A stretch of DNA of 7,637 bases from CAXSEF01 sp964236585 (GCA_964236585.1 CAXSFE010000142.1:1-7637); one strand, 5' to 3'; positions 1-5,813 are shown, numbered from the stretch's first letter. Numbers and translations are program-made. The notes: generated from the sequence alone by a model not told the origin.

Positions 1-47
1 AAGGGTCCTCGGACCCTTTGCGGGTCTGGGCAGAGCCCAGCCTTGCT
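1..47. repeat. Half copy of composite palindromic repeat (direct repeat of 1825-1871)
   Basis: These 47 bases match 1825-1871 at 46 positions; the only difference is C at 10 versus T at 1834. The copy contains two perfect hairpins: arms AAGGGTCC and GGACCCTT around TC, then CTGGGC and GCCCAG around AGA. It corresponds to the right half of the element at 1751-1869; the left half would lie outside the window. It ends six bases from the stop codon of the Hint gene, so on the minus strand it would be transcribed as two consecutive hairpins just after that gene. No U-run follows, so a classical intrinsic terminator is not evident, although a role in mRNA 3'-end formation is possible. Confidence 0.85.
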
Positions 48-53
48 TGCCTG

Positions 54-1460
54 TCAGGCCGCCAGCGCCGGCACCCGCGCATCGAGCCGCGCCCGCACCG
101 CCTCCAGCATCGCGCCGCCCAGCACCAGCGGTGCGCACGCCTCGGCCGTGCGCGTTGCCTCGACGCTGGGATGGAGCGCGGTGACCGGGGCGTTGGCGAA
201 CATCGTGCGGTTGCCGGTGTCGAGGTAGCTCTCGGCCGGCAGTCCCTCGGCGAGGAGCACGTCGTGGCGGTCCAGCTCGACGTGGAAGTACTCGACGCTG
301 GCGGGCGTGTCCTGGGTGATGGTGCTGCCGTTGAGCAGGCAGCGCGCCGGGATCAGCACGCCGTCGACGAACAGCGCGTGCTCGGGCGAGATCAGCAGGT
401 CGCGCCGCGGCAGGCCCTCGGCGAAGGCGTTCGCCGCGATGCGCACCGGGCGCACCGTGTCGGGCGCGGCATGGCGGGCGATGTCGACGCGGCGGCGCCC
501 GATCCAGCGGATCGCGGCCTCCTTGCCGGACAGGGTGGTGACGGTGTCGCCGGGCTGGAGCTGCTCGACCGGCCGGTCGCCCCCGGCCGTGAGCAGGTGG
601 GTGCCGCGGGCGTAGCAGACCACGCCGATCAGCGTGCCGCCGTGGCCGTCGGCGGCGAAGCTGAAGTTCGCGGCGGTGTAGCCCGTGCCGATGTCGAGCG
701 CCGCGCCCGAGCTGAGGGTCAGGACCCCGCCGGCGACGCTGCCGGTCACCGTGCCGGGCACGTCGATGCTGTCGCCGGTGCCGAGGCCGCGCAGGGCGGC
801 GCGCACGCTGCCGGGCGCATCCAGCTCGAGCCGCTCGGGCGTGGCGGCGGCGCCGGCGAAGCTGATGGTCTGGCCGGCGGAGATGGCGCCCGCCACGTCG
901 AGCGTGGCCGTGCCCTGCAGCACGATGCGTCCGGTCCCGGTGACCGATACGCCGAGGTCGACCTCGCCGCCGCCGCCGATGCCCACGGTGCCGGAGTTGA
1001 CCAGGCTGGTGCCCGCGGGGCCGGTGACGCGCACGGTGCCGCCGGTCGCCGAGATGAACCCGGCGTTGTGCAGGCTGCCGGTGACGCCGGCCTGGCCGGT
1101 GGCGGCGAGGATGTCGGACAGTGCGACCGTGAGGGTGCCGCCCGCGCCGGGGGCCACGATCTGGCCGAGGTTGGTGGTCACGCCGGCGGCCTGCACGGTC
1201 GCGTAGGCGGTGGCGCCGCTGGCCTCGCCAAGGCTGAGCACCTCGAAGGCGCCCAGCGTGACGCCGGTCGCGACCAGCTGCGGCTGGCCGGCCGCGGCCG
1301 CCCCGCCGATGTCGATCTCATAGCCGTCCAGCGTGCCCGTGGCGGACGGGCTGCCTGCGGTGATGACCGCGTCGTCGCCCTCGCCGGGAGCACCGGTCGG
1401 GGTCCAGTCCGCTCCGGTGGAGATCGGGTCGGCGCTGCCATTCCAAGTCTTCGTGGTCAT
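54..1460 (-). CDS. Hint (Hedgehog/intein) domain protein with repetitive beta-strand N-terminal region
   Basis: A 468-residue protein. Residues about 1-275 are rich in Gly, Ala, Thr and Val with short repeating strand-turn units (for example SLHNAGFISATGGTVRVTG near 129-147), as in beta-helical surface or adhesin-like proteins. Residues about 280-425 form a Hint_2-type domain. It opens with CYARGTHLL, giving the candidate nucleophile Cys282, continues with the PVEQLQPGDTV block (297-307), and has the ISPEHALFVDG block with His361. Family knowledge: Hint domains carry out an N-S acyl shift at the first Cys and can cleave or ligate the polypeptide; bacterial Hint_2 members are poorly characterised. 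No C-terminal intein His-Asn pair is evident; the tail (about 435-468) is a predicted helix ending in ARVPALAA. There is no Sec signal peptide, so any export would need another route (type I secretion is a guess). The ATG at 1460 is preceded by AGAGG six bases upstream. The gene appears monocistronic and is bracketed by repeat copies. Substrate and partner are unknown. Confidence 0.88.
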   Translation of the reverse strand: MTTKTWNGSADPISTGADWTPTGAPGEGDDAVITAGSPSATGTLDGYEIDIGGAAAAGQPQLVATGVTLGAFEVLSLGEASGATAYATVQAAGVTTNLGQIVAPGAGGTLTVALSDILAATGQAGVTGSLHNAGFISATGGTVRVTGPAGTSLVNSGTVGIGGGGEVDLGVSVTGTGRIVLQGTATLDVAGAISAGQTISFAGAAATPERLELDAPGSVRAALRGLGTGDSIDVPGTVTGSVAGGVLTLSSGAALDIGTGYTAANFSFAADGHGGTLIGVVCYARGTHLLTAGGDRPVEQLQPGDTVTTLSGKEAAIRWIGRRRVDIARHAAPDTVRPVRIAANAFAEGLPRRDLLISPEHALFVDGVLIPARCLLNGSTITQDTPASVEYFHVELDRHDVLLAEGLPAESYLDTGNRTMFANAPVTALHPSVEATRTAEACAPLVLGGAMLEAVRARLDARVPALAA

Positions 1461-1750
1461 CGCGTGCCTCTGGCCAATTTCGACGAAACCCGCAACGCCG
1501 CATCAGGCGTGCGGGCACGGACAAGGGTGCCTGTCTGCCGCCGATCGTGCGCCTGCGCGAGCGCCGATCCAAGAATCCTTGATGAAACATTGCGTGAAGG
1601 GATCGGCCTGTGCGGGGTCTTCGCGGACGCGCCGGGTGCGATCCACCACCAAGGGCGTCCAGTCCGTCTGCTTTCGCCGGGCGTTCCGTGCCACACGTCC
1701 CCGCACGGGATGCGGCGGAGGCGGTTGGTAACGACAGGCCAGCAGCCGGA
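1461..1750. other. Leader region of the Hint gene, no gene seen
   Basis: No frame gives a convincing protein in these 290 bases. The region should hold the minus-strand promoter of the Hint gene. The least GC-rich stretch (about 1571-1599) is framed by a perfect 8-base inverted repeat, GCCGATCC at 1563-1570 and GGATCGGC at 1600-1607. I could not assign convincing -35 and -10 boxes: the minus-strand hexamer TTCACG is a weak -35 candidate without a good -10 partner. Confidence 0.5.
1563..1607. promoter_or_regulatory. Inverted repeat framing an AT-richer stretch upstream of the Hint gene
   Basis: Perfect 8-base arms, GCCGATCC and GGATCGGC, are separated by 29 bases that are clearly less GC-rich than the surroundings. 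The dyad lies about 100-150 bases upstream of the Hint start codon, where an operator or promoter would be expected. The regulatory role is inference. In GC-rich DNA an 8-base dyad can also occur by chance. Confidence 0.3.
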
Positions 1751-1869
1751 CAAGGTTGGGGCTCTGCCCCAAACCCCGCCAAAGGGCAAGCCCTTTGGAA
1801 ACCTTCACTTAAGTCAAGGGATCAAAGGGTCCTTGGACCCTTTGCGGGTCTGGGCAGAGCCCAGCCTTG
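1751..1869. repeat. Composite palindromic element with hairpin-built arms
   Basis: A 119-base element bounded by CAAGG at 1751-1755 and CCTTG at 1865-1869. The left arm holds the hairpins TTGGGGC/GCCCCAA (1756-1772, loop TCT) and CCAAAGGGC/GCCCTTTGG (1779-1798, loop AA). The right arm holds AAAGGGTCC/GGACCCTTT (1824-1843, loop TT) and CTGGGC/GCCCAG (1850-1864, loop AGA). The arms align as imperfect inverted copies of each other, with spacers ACCCCGC and GCGGGT between the hairpins and a central spacer of about 25 bases. This resembles REP/BIME-type or MITE-like intergenic repeats. It carries no transposase gene. It could act as a transcript end or insulator between the small gene at 2110 and the Hint leader. 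Confidence 0.8.
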
Positions 1870-2109
1870 CTGTCTTCGGCAGGCCACGCCCGATGACCGT
1901 CGGTATCAAAGCCGCCCGTGGACAGCCTGGACGACTGCGCCGTGATGATGAGCTTCGAGGGCCTGGCTGACGATGGCGGATCCCGCTTCGCCCAGCGCGC
2001 CGCAGGTGCCGAGCCGCTCAGCCTGCGGCGCTTCGGCGGCATCCAGGGTGTGCCAGCAAAGGCCGCGGCGACGGAGCCCGTCAGACCGGCAGCTTGGCGT
2101 CCGTCCGGC
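1870..2109. other. Intergenic region, no convincing gene
   Basis: The stretch lies between the composite repeat and the stop codon of the small gene at 2110. A plus-strand frame starting at about 1918 is open and fairly GC3-rich (it contains MMSFEGLADDGGSRFAQ), but it has no ribosome binding site, resembles no family I recognise, and runs on antisense through the gene at 2110-2391. I therefore do not call a gene here. Confidence 0.4.
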
Positions 2110-2391
2110 TCAGGCCTCGAAGCTGACGAGAGGATGCGCCGCAGCAGCGGCTTCCGGTGCGGGGGCGCTCGTGCTGATCGAGGCGGTGTTGCCCAGCGCG
2201 TCGGTGACCACGGTGGTGATGGAGCCGTCAGCGTTTGCGGTGCTGCTCGTGCTGCCAAGTCCGGACACCGCCGCGGTGGAGGACGAGGTCGGCGGGCCGC
2301 TCGGCTCCGGGGCGAGCGGCTGCGCGCCCGGCACGCGTGCGACGTCCTGGACGACGGGCTGGCCGGCAACATCGCCGATGCTGGCACTCAT
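2110..2391 (-). CDS. Small Ser/Thr/Ala-rich protein of unknown function
   Basis: A 93-residue protein that I cannot assign to a named family. The start is placed at the ATG at 2391 because GGAG lies eight bases upstream; an in-frame GTG at 2421 lacks such a site. The first 30 residues are Val/Pro/Ala-rich (MSASIGDVAGQPVVQDVARV). A low-complexity Ser/Thr stretch follows (about 34-52), then ADGSITTVVTDALGNTASIS (54-73), whose alternating pattern with DG and GN turns suggests a beta-hairpin or amyloid-like segment, then an Ala-rich tail. There is no signal peptide or membrane segment. It lies 85 bases downstream of the cupin gene on the same strand, so co-transcription is possible. Small proteins of similar composition occur in related alphaproteobacteria, but no function is known to me. 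The good ribosome binding site argues for a real gene; the low complexity argues for caution. Confidence 0.55.
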   Translation of the reverse strand: MSASIGDVAGQPVVQDVARVPGAQPLAPEPSGPPTSSSTAAVSGLGSTSSTANADGSITTVVTDALGNTASISTSAPAPEAAAAAHPLVSFEA

Positions 2392-2442
2392 GAGGCTGCT
2401 CCGGGGTTGGTGCGCGGCCACGTTGCACCAGGCCGATGAATC

Positions 2443-2458
2443 CGCCGTTAACGCGGCG
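2443..2458 (-). terminator. Possible hairpin downstream of the cupin gene
   Basis: Arms CGCCG and CGGCG surround the loop TTAACG, 18 bases past the cupin stop codon on the minus strand. There is no U-tract, so this is at best a weak terminator or an mRNA 3'-end stabiliser. Confidence 0.25.
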
Positions 2459-2476
2459 CGAGGCGCGGGTTATCGG

Positions 2477-2992
2477 TCAGACCTGGCGCCAGCCTGGCTT
2501 GCTTGGGTCGGTCGGGGTGAAGTGGATCGGCCCGATGCCGGAGATCGCCAGGATCGCCGGCTCCTTCGCGTCGCGCTGCACCCCGTCGTAGTGCGGCGTG
2601 CGGGCCACGCGGCGGACGAAGCCGCCGGCGGCCACCGGCACGGCACTCTCCGGCGCGAAATCCTCGCCGCTCGCGACCCACCAGGTGCCAGACAGCACGA
2701 TGCACAGCCGGTCGGTCTCATAGGAATGCGGCGCGCTCATGTAGCCGGGATGCCAGCGGATCAGCACGAAATACTGGCCCGCCTCGCCGAGCGCGCCGTG
2801 CATCGTGGCCTGCTCCGCCGTGCCGGCCGGGAAGTTGTAGAGCTGCTTCCAGGGGATCTCGCCACCCTGCACCACCTGCGTCATCGACGGGTCGGCGCCG
2901 GCCGCCTCGGCGGACCCGGCGCGCAGCGTGGCCGCGGCGGCTGCGAGCAGGGGTGCCGCGAGCAGGGTGCGGCGTGCGAAGGCGTCGGTCAT
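2477..2992 (-). CDS. Exported cupin-domain protein
   Basis: A 171-residue protein with an N-terminal export signal: a twin arginine at 7-8 (ARRTLL), a hydrophobic Ala/Leu stretch (10-22) and a likely cleavage near AEA-AGA (28-33). This fits Tat, or possibly Sec, export to the periplasm. The mature part is a single small cupin barrel. Motif 1 is HPGYMSAPHSYETD (81-94), with His81 and His89; the usual second His of HxH is Tyr91. Motif 2 is PVAAGGFVRRVARTPHYDG (119-137), with His134. These His residues, perhaps with Glu92, are the likely metal ligands. Family knowledge: cupins bind metal ions and include enzymes and sensors, so fold does not give a reaction; I assign none. The ATG at 2992 is preceded by GGGGAG about nine bases upstream. 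The gene lies downstream of the LuxR-type regulator on the same strand, separated by 245 bases with several dyads, suggesting its own promoter and perhaps control by that regulator (inference). Confidence 0.85.
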   Translation of the reverse strand: MTDAFARRTLLAAPLLAAAAATLRAGSAEAAGADPSMTQVVQGGEIPWKQLYNFPAGTAEQATMHGALGEAGQYFVLIRWHPGYMSAPHSYETDRLCIVLSGTWWVASGEDFAPESAVPVAAGGFVRRVARTPHYDGVQRDAKEPAILAISGIGPIHFTPTDPSKPGWRQV

Positions 2993-3005
2993 CGTCGGAG
3001 TCTCC

Positions 3006-3030
3006 CCAGGGTGGTTTTCCCCGACCCTGG
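3006..3030 (-). promoter_or_regulatory. Dyad directly upstream of the cupin ribosome binding site
   Basis: A perfect 7-base inverted repeat, CCAGGGT at 3006-3012 and ACCCTGG at 3024-3030, with an 11-base spacer. On the minus strand its downstream arm runs directly into the GGGGAG ribosome binding site of the cupin gene. It could be an operator or an mRNA hairpin that affects access to that site. Two further dyads lie upstream at 3069-3081 (TCGTC/GACGA) and 3099-3114 (CGGCCGG/CCGGCCG). Confidence 0.35.
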
Positions 3031-3223
3031 CCGAACCGCGGCCGGCTGGCCAGTGCGGGGCGCCGTGGTCGTCATCGACGATCCTGCCGCCCGCGACGCG
3101 GCCGGTGCCGGCCGACGTCGTCCGTGCGGGATGCGGCGTTCACCCCCAGGCGCCAGGCCCGGCCGACCCGACCGGGCAACGCGACCTTCCTGCAGATCCG
3201 GCTGCGGTGTCACCTGGAGCGGC

Positions 3224-3237
3224 ACCGCCCTTGCGGT
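3224..3237 (-). terminator. Short hairpin adjoining the regulator's stop codon
   Basis: Arms ACCGC and GCGGT with a 4-base loop begin directly after the stop codon at 3238-3240. The stem is only five pairs and no U-run follows, so termination is doubtful. Confidence 0.2.
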
Positions 3238-4362
3238 TCATCGTCCCGTGAGCTGTCCGACCAGCGCCGCGAGCTCCGCCTGCCGGTGCGTGCCCGTCTT
3301 CGCATAGACGCGCATGAGGTGGGTGCGGGCGGTGGCGGGTCCGACGCCGAGCACGGCCGCCGCCGCCGGCACACCCTTGCCAGCCGCGACGAGACAGGCG
3401 GTGGCAGCCTCCGCCGCGGTCAGGCCGTAGAGCGCGCGCAGCTTCGTCGCGATGGCGGCGGCGTCGCGGTCGCGGTCAGGCTCGACGACGAACATGAGGA
3501 CCGCCGGCGCCGCGATGGCGCCCCACAGGTCACGGTCCTGGACGCCACGCCCGGCGGCCGGCTGCACGGTGACGACCAGGGCGCAACGTCCGGATGGGCG
3601 TGCGACGGCCAGCGTGCCGCCCCGGTTTGCACCGGCCGCTGCCGCCAGTACGGGCCGGAGCAGCGCGTCATCGGCTGCATTCGCGGCGCAAAGCCGCTTG
3701 CGAACCGTCATCAAGCCATCGGCGTCGCGCAGCAGGGCCTCGGCTGCGGCGTTGGCGTACAGCACGGTGCCGTCCGCCGCCAGGAGCAGCGCCCCTTCGC
3801 GCAGCTGTCCCAGCAGGGCTTCCGTTCCTGCGGAGCGAAGGTCGGCCGACAGGAGGCGAAGGGTCGTGCGCACGGCCCGCCCGAGGTGCGGCATCAGCGA
3901 CTGAAGCAGCTGGATGTCGGAACTTCCGAAGTTGCCGGCGCGGTGCGATCTCGTCGCGCCGAAGTAGCTGCATCCCGCCGCGGCCTCGAAGACACGCGCC
4001 TGTGCGCAATCCTGGATGTCGTTCACGCGCGCGAAGTCGTTGTAGAACTCAGTCCCGACGAACTCGGCCTGCGGTATGACCCTGCTGCTCGTCAGCACGG
4101 TGCCGAGCGGCGCGCGCATCGTGACCGGCCGGAGATCGTCGAGCCGGTGGTAGTGCTGGGCGTAGTCGTGCGCGACCTTCGGCTCAAGCTCGGCCGACGT
4201 GAGCGGCGTCATGCCGCCTGCAGCAGGCTGGAGCCAGAGCGTCGTTCGCCGGCAACCCAGGAGGTCGCTGATCCGCTGGAGCGCCTCGGGCCACAACGCC
4301 GCGTCGAGGCCGGCGTCGTAGATCAGCCCGATCGCGGCCTGCATCTCTGTGTCGGTGACCAT
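3238..4362 (-). CDS. LuxR-type (helix-turn-helix) transcriptional regulator
   Basis: A 374-residue regulator. The C-terminus (about 308-370) is a LuxR/GerE-type helix-turn-helix: YGLTAAEAATACLVAAGKG, then GVGPATARTHLMRVYAKTG, then HRQAELAALV. It keeps the typical LTxxE start, the recognition-helix pattern with THLMRVYAKTG, and QAEL. A PAS-like segment lies at about 187-211 (LREGALLLAADGTVLYANAA). The N-terminal part (1-170) begins IGLIYDAGLDAALWPEAL, a common opening of this group of LuxR regulators, and probably senses an unknown signal. There is no receiver domain and no clear acyl-homoserine-lactone binding signature. The start was set at the ATG at 4362, which has GGAGG five bases upstream; the in-frame ATG at 4383 has no suitable site. 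The cupin gene downstream on the same strand is a plausible target (inference). Protein-level DNA-binding function is secure; the signal and regulon are unknown. Confidence 0.88.
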   Translation of the reverse strand: MVTDTEMQAAIGLIYDAGLDAALWPEALQRISDLLGCRRTTLWLQPAAGGMTPLTSAELEPKVAHDYAQHYHRLDDLRPVTMRAPLGTVLTSSRVIPQAEFVGTEFYNDFARVNDIQDCAQARVFEAAAGCSYFGATRSHRAGNFGSSDIQLLQSLMPHLGRAVRTTLRLLSADLRSAGTEALLGQLREGALLLAADGTVLYANAAAEALLRDADGLMTVRKRLCAANAADDALLRPVLAAAAGANRGGTLAVARPSGRCALVVTVQPAAGRGVQDRDLWGAIAAPAVLMFVVEPDRDRDAAAIATKLRALYGLTAAEAATACLVAAGKGVPAAAAVLGVGPATARTHLMRVYAKTGTHRQAELAALVGQLTGR

Positions 4363-4383
4363 GGCAGCCTCCGACGCTGCCAT
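4361..4383 (-). promoter_or_regulatory. Inverted repeat enclosing the regulator's ribosome binding site and start codon
   Basis: Perfect 8-base arms, ATGGCAGC and GCTGCCAT, flank a 7-base loop. On the minus strand most of the GGAGG ribosome binding site lies in the loop, and the start ATG at 4362 lies at the end of the 3' arm, paired with the upstream ATG at 4383. As an mRNA hairpin this could limit translation initiation; as DNA it could be an autoregulatory operator. Both roles are inference. Confidence 0.4.
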
Positions 4384-5053
4384 ACCAACATGGTCATCTC
4401 CGTTTCAATAAAGATGGTTAACCGGGCGAGGTGCATCGGCCAGCTGGTGGACACGCCGGCGCCAGCGTCCAAGATAGTTTTCCCGCCGTGCGAAACGAAA
4501 TGTCCATAGGCGGACAGGCGAGCCGGACAGCAGGAGATGACTGGTCTCGGCAGACGTTGAGTTCGAGCATCGGATTGCGCGCGCTCGCGACGGAGCGGAT
4601 CACGGGGCGGGCTTCTGCAAGCTGCGATCGCGGTGGCATTGATCGCTGCATCGGCCGTCTGCGGTGCCGGATGACACCCGTGTCCGCGAAGCGCCCGTGC
4701 TGCTGACGCCGTCGATCGAAGTGCCAGAGGACGCTCGTGACGACTTCATTCGTTGCGAAGCGATCAGGCGCCGACACGAAGCCCTGCTTCTCGATCCGCT
4801 CGGGTCGTCGCCAACGGACGGGTTCGTGGCACGGATCCCGCTGTCCCTGGCGAGGCTCGGGTCCGGTCCCGACATCCTGCAGGGCTCCGGGCTGAACGCC
4901 CTGGTCTCCCACCTGCGCCGCTCCGCGTGCCCCGCGCCTTCGCAGGCAGCCATCGCTGCAGGATCGGGGCGCACCGTCCCAGGTCTCTCACCGATCCGGC
5001 GGGTCGCTGGGGTGTGTCATGACCCTGCAAGCCCGACTTCGTGCCTCGCAGCA
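4384..5053. other. Gene-poor region of about 670 bases
   Basis: This holds the upstream region of the LuxR-type regulator and an unassigned stretch. Near 4404-4423 is a less GC-rich segment with the palindrome GGTTAACC (4416-4423), the likely promoter zone of the regulator. Further right, a plus-strand frame with a GTG at 4664 is open to 5077 and fairly GC3-rich up to about 4930, with a plausible protein-like stretch (PEDARDDFIRCEAIRRRHEA), but it has no clear ribosome binding site and no recognised family. Just upstream, a different plus frame encodes a short hydrophobic run (LLQAAIAVALIAASAVCGAG) ending in a stop at 4671 without a start codon. This could be decayed coding DNA. An inverted repeat GGATCGG (4961-4967) and CCGATCC (4991-4997) is also present. 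Confidence 0.45.
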
Positions 5054-5197
5054 GGAAGAAAGCACGTTCTTTCTTGAAAGAAAGAACCAAAGAACTTTCC
5101 CCGATGGGTTCGGCGCTGCCCGCGTGGCCAGGGCCTCATGGGCAAAGTCTTTTTGCTTCTTTTTCTTCAGAAAAAGAAGGTTCTTGCTGTCTCTTCC
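5054..5197. repeat. Composite palindromic element with A/T-rich hairpins (MITE-like)
   Basis: A 144-base element bounded by GGAAGA at 5054-5059 and TCTTCC at 5192-5197. The left hairpin (5066-5087) has perfect 10-base arms GTTCTTTCTT and AAGAAAGAAC. The right hairpin (5156-5179) has perfect 11-base arms CTTCTTTTTCT and AGAAAAAGAAG. Read inward, each hairpin is followed by a similar sequence (CAAAGAACTTTCCCC on the left; CAAAAAGACTTTGCCC on the right when complemented), so the two halves are imperfect inverted copies around a GC-rich core. The A/T-rich tracts stand out sharply from the neighbouring GC-rich DNA. There is no transposase gene and no obvious target duplication. It starts 34 bases past the stop of the export lipoprotein gene and may help end that operon's transcript. 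Confidence 0.8.
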
Positions 5198-5231
5198 GGA
5201 CAAGGAGCTGTTGCGGGCTCCATGACGCTCC

Positions 5232-5813
5232 TCAGAAGACGCGCTCGTAGAACTTGACCACGTCGCCCGGCTTGAGGAAGTCGCCCGGCAGCAGCCGCCC
5301 CTGGATCGTCTTGTGGTTGTCGAGCCGCACCACGAAGGCGTAGGCCTGCACGGCGCGGTAGGTGAAGCCGCCGGCCACGGTCGCGGCCGTCAGCATCGTC
5401 ATCCCCGGCTGGAACGGGTACTGGCCCGGCTTCGCGACCTCGCCGAGCACGAAGATCGGCCGGTAGATCGTGACCTGCACCGACACGCTCGGCTCGCGCA
5501 GCAGCTTGCGCTCGCGCAGCTCGGTCGCGATGGACGTGCCGAGCTGGCCGGTGGTCAGGCCCGCAGCCCGCACCGGGCCCAGCAGCGGCACGGCGATGTT
5601 GCCGTCGTCGCCGACCCGGTAGTCGTGGCTGAGCTGCTCCTCGCCGTAGGTGATGACCCGGATCTCGTCGTCGACGCCGAGCTGGTAGAACTCGGGGTGC
5701 GCGGGGCTCAGCACCGGGATGTCGGAGCCCGGCGCGCAGGACGCCAGCGCCGCCGGCACCACGATCTGCAGCAGGTCGCGGCGGCGCAGCGCGGGTCGGC
5801 GGGAATTGCTCAT
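5232..5813 (-). CDS. Polysaccharide export outer-membrane lipoprotein (Wza/GumB/OPX-like)
   Basis: A 193-residue protein of the outer-membrane polysaccharide export family. A basic N-terminus (RRPALRRRDLL) and a hydrophobic stretch lead to the lipobox LASC, so Cys26 is the likely lipidated residue. Residues about 41-117 match the Poly_export domain (FYQLGVDDEIRVITYGEEQL, then YRVGDDGNIAVPLLGPVRAA). Residues about 118-165 form one SLBB domain (FVLGEVAKPGQYPFQPGMTM, then AGGFTYRA). The product should be a short member, like GumB, without the repeated SLBB domains and C-terminal membrane helix of Wza. Its role would be to form the periplasmic or outer-membrane conduit for an exopolysaccharide. 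The start ATG has AGGA about eight bases upstream, within the stop region of the barrel gene (10-base gap), indicating an operon with likely translational coupling. No glycosyltransferase or Wzc-type kinase is visible in the window. Confidence 0.92.
   Translation of the reverse strand: MSNSRRPALRRRDLLQIVVPAALASCAPGSDIPVLSPAHPEFYQLGVDDEIRVITYGEEQLSHDYRVGDDGNIAVPLLGPVRAAGLTTGQLGTSIATELRERKLLREPSVSVQVTIYRPIFVLGEVAKPGQYPFQPGMTMLTAATVAGGFTYRAVQAYAFVVRLDNHKTIQGRLLPGDFLKPGDVVKFYERVF

Noticed and set aside
18..1970. A 650-codon open frame on the plus strand
   Set aside because: It lies antisense to the Hint gene and reads through the repeat element. It gives an Arg/Gly/Ala-rich sequence with no recognisable domain, whereas the opposite strand encodes a clear Hint protein. 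Long antisense frames are common in GC-rich DNA.
1918..2439. Possible plus-strand gene beginning MDSLDDCAVMMSFEGL
   Set aside because: Third-position GC is high, but there is no ribosome binding site and no recognised family, and more than half of it is antisense to the better-supported gene at 2110-2391.
2953..4509. A 518-codon open frame on the plus strand
   Set aside because: It is antisense to the LuxR-type regulator, is Arg-rich, has no motif, and conflicts with the well-supported minus-strand gene.
4664..5077. Possible plus-strand gene starting at a GTG
   Set aside because: The middle part looks protein-like, but the start has no ribosome binding site, the 3' end runs into the repeat element at 5054, and no family is recognised. 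It is kept only as a note in the gene-poor region.
5156..5179. Classical intrinsic terminator for the export operon
   Set aside because: The stem is A/T-rich rather than GC-rich, and no clean U-run directly follows on the minus strand. It is better treated as part of the composite element, though it may still affect transcript ends.
5054..5197. CRISPR-like or tandem repeat array
   Set aside because: There are only two hairpin units, inverted rather than direct, with no regular spacers.
5019..5250. Small open frames with Phe/Lys-rich runs such as SFCFFFFRKRRF
   Set aside because: They are translations of the A/T-rich hairpins of the repeat element, not genes.
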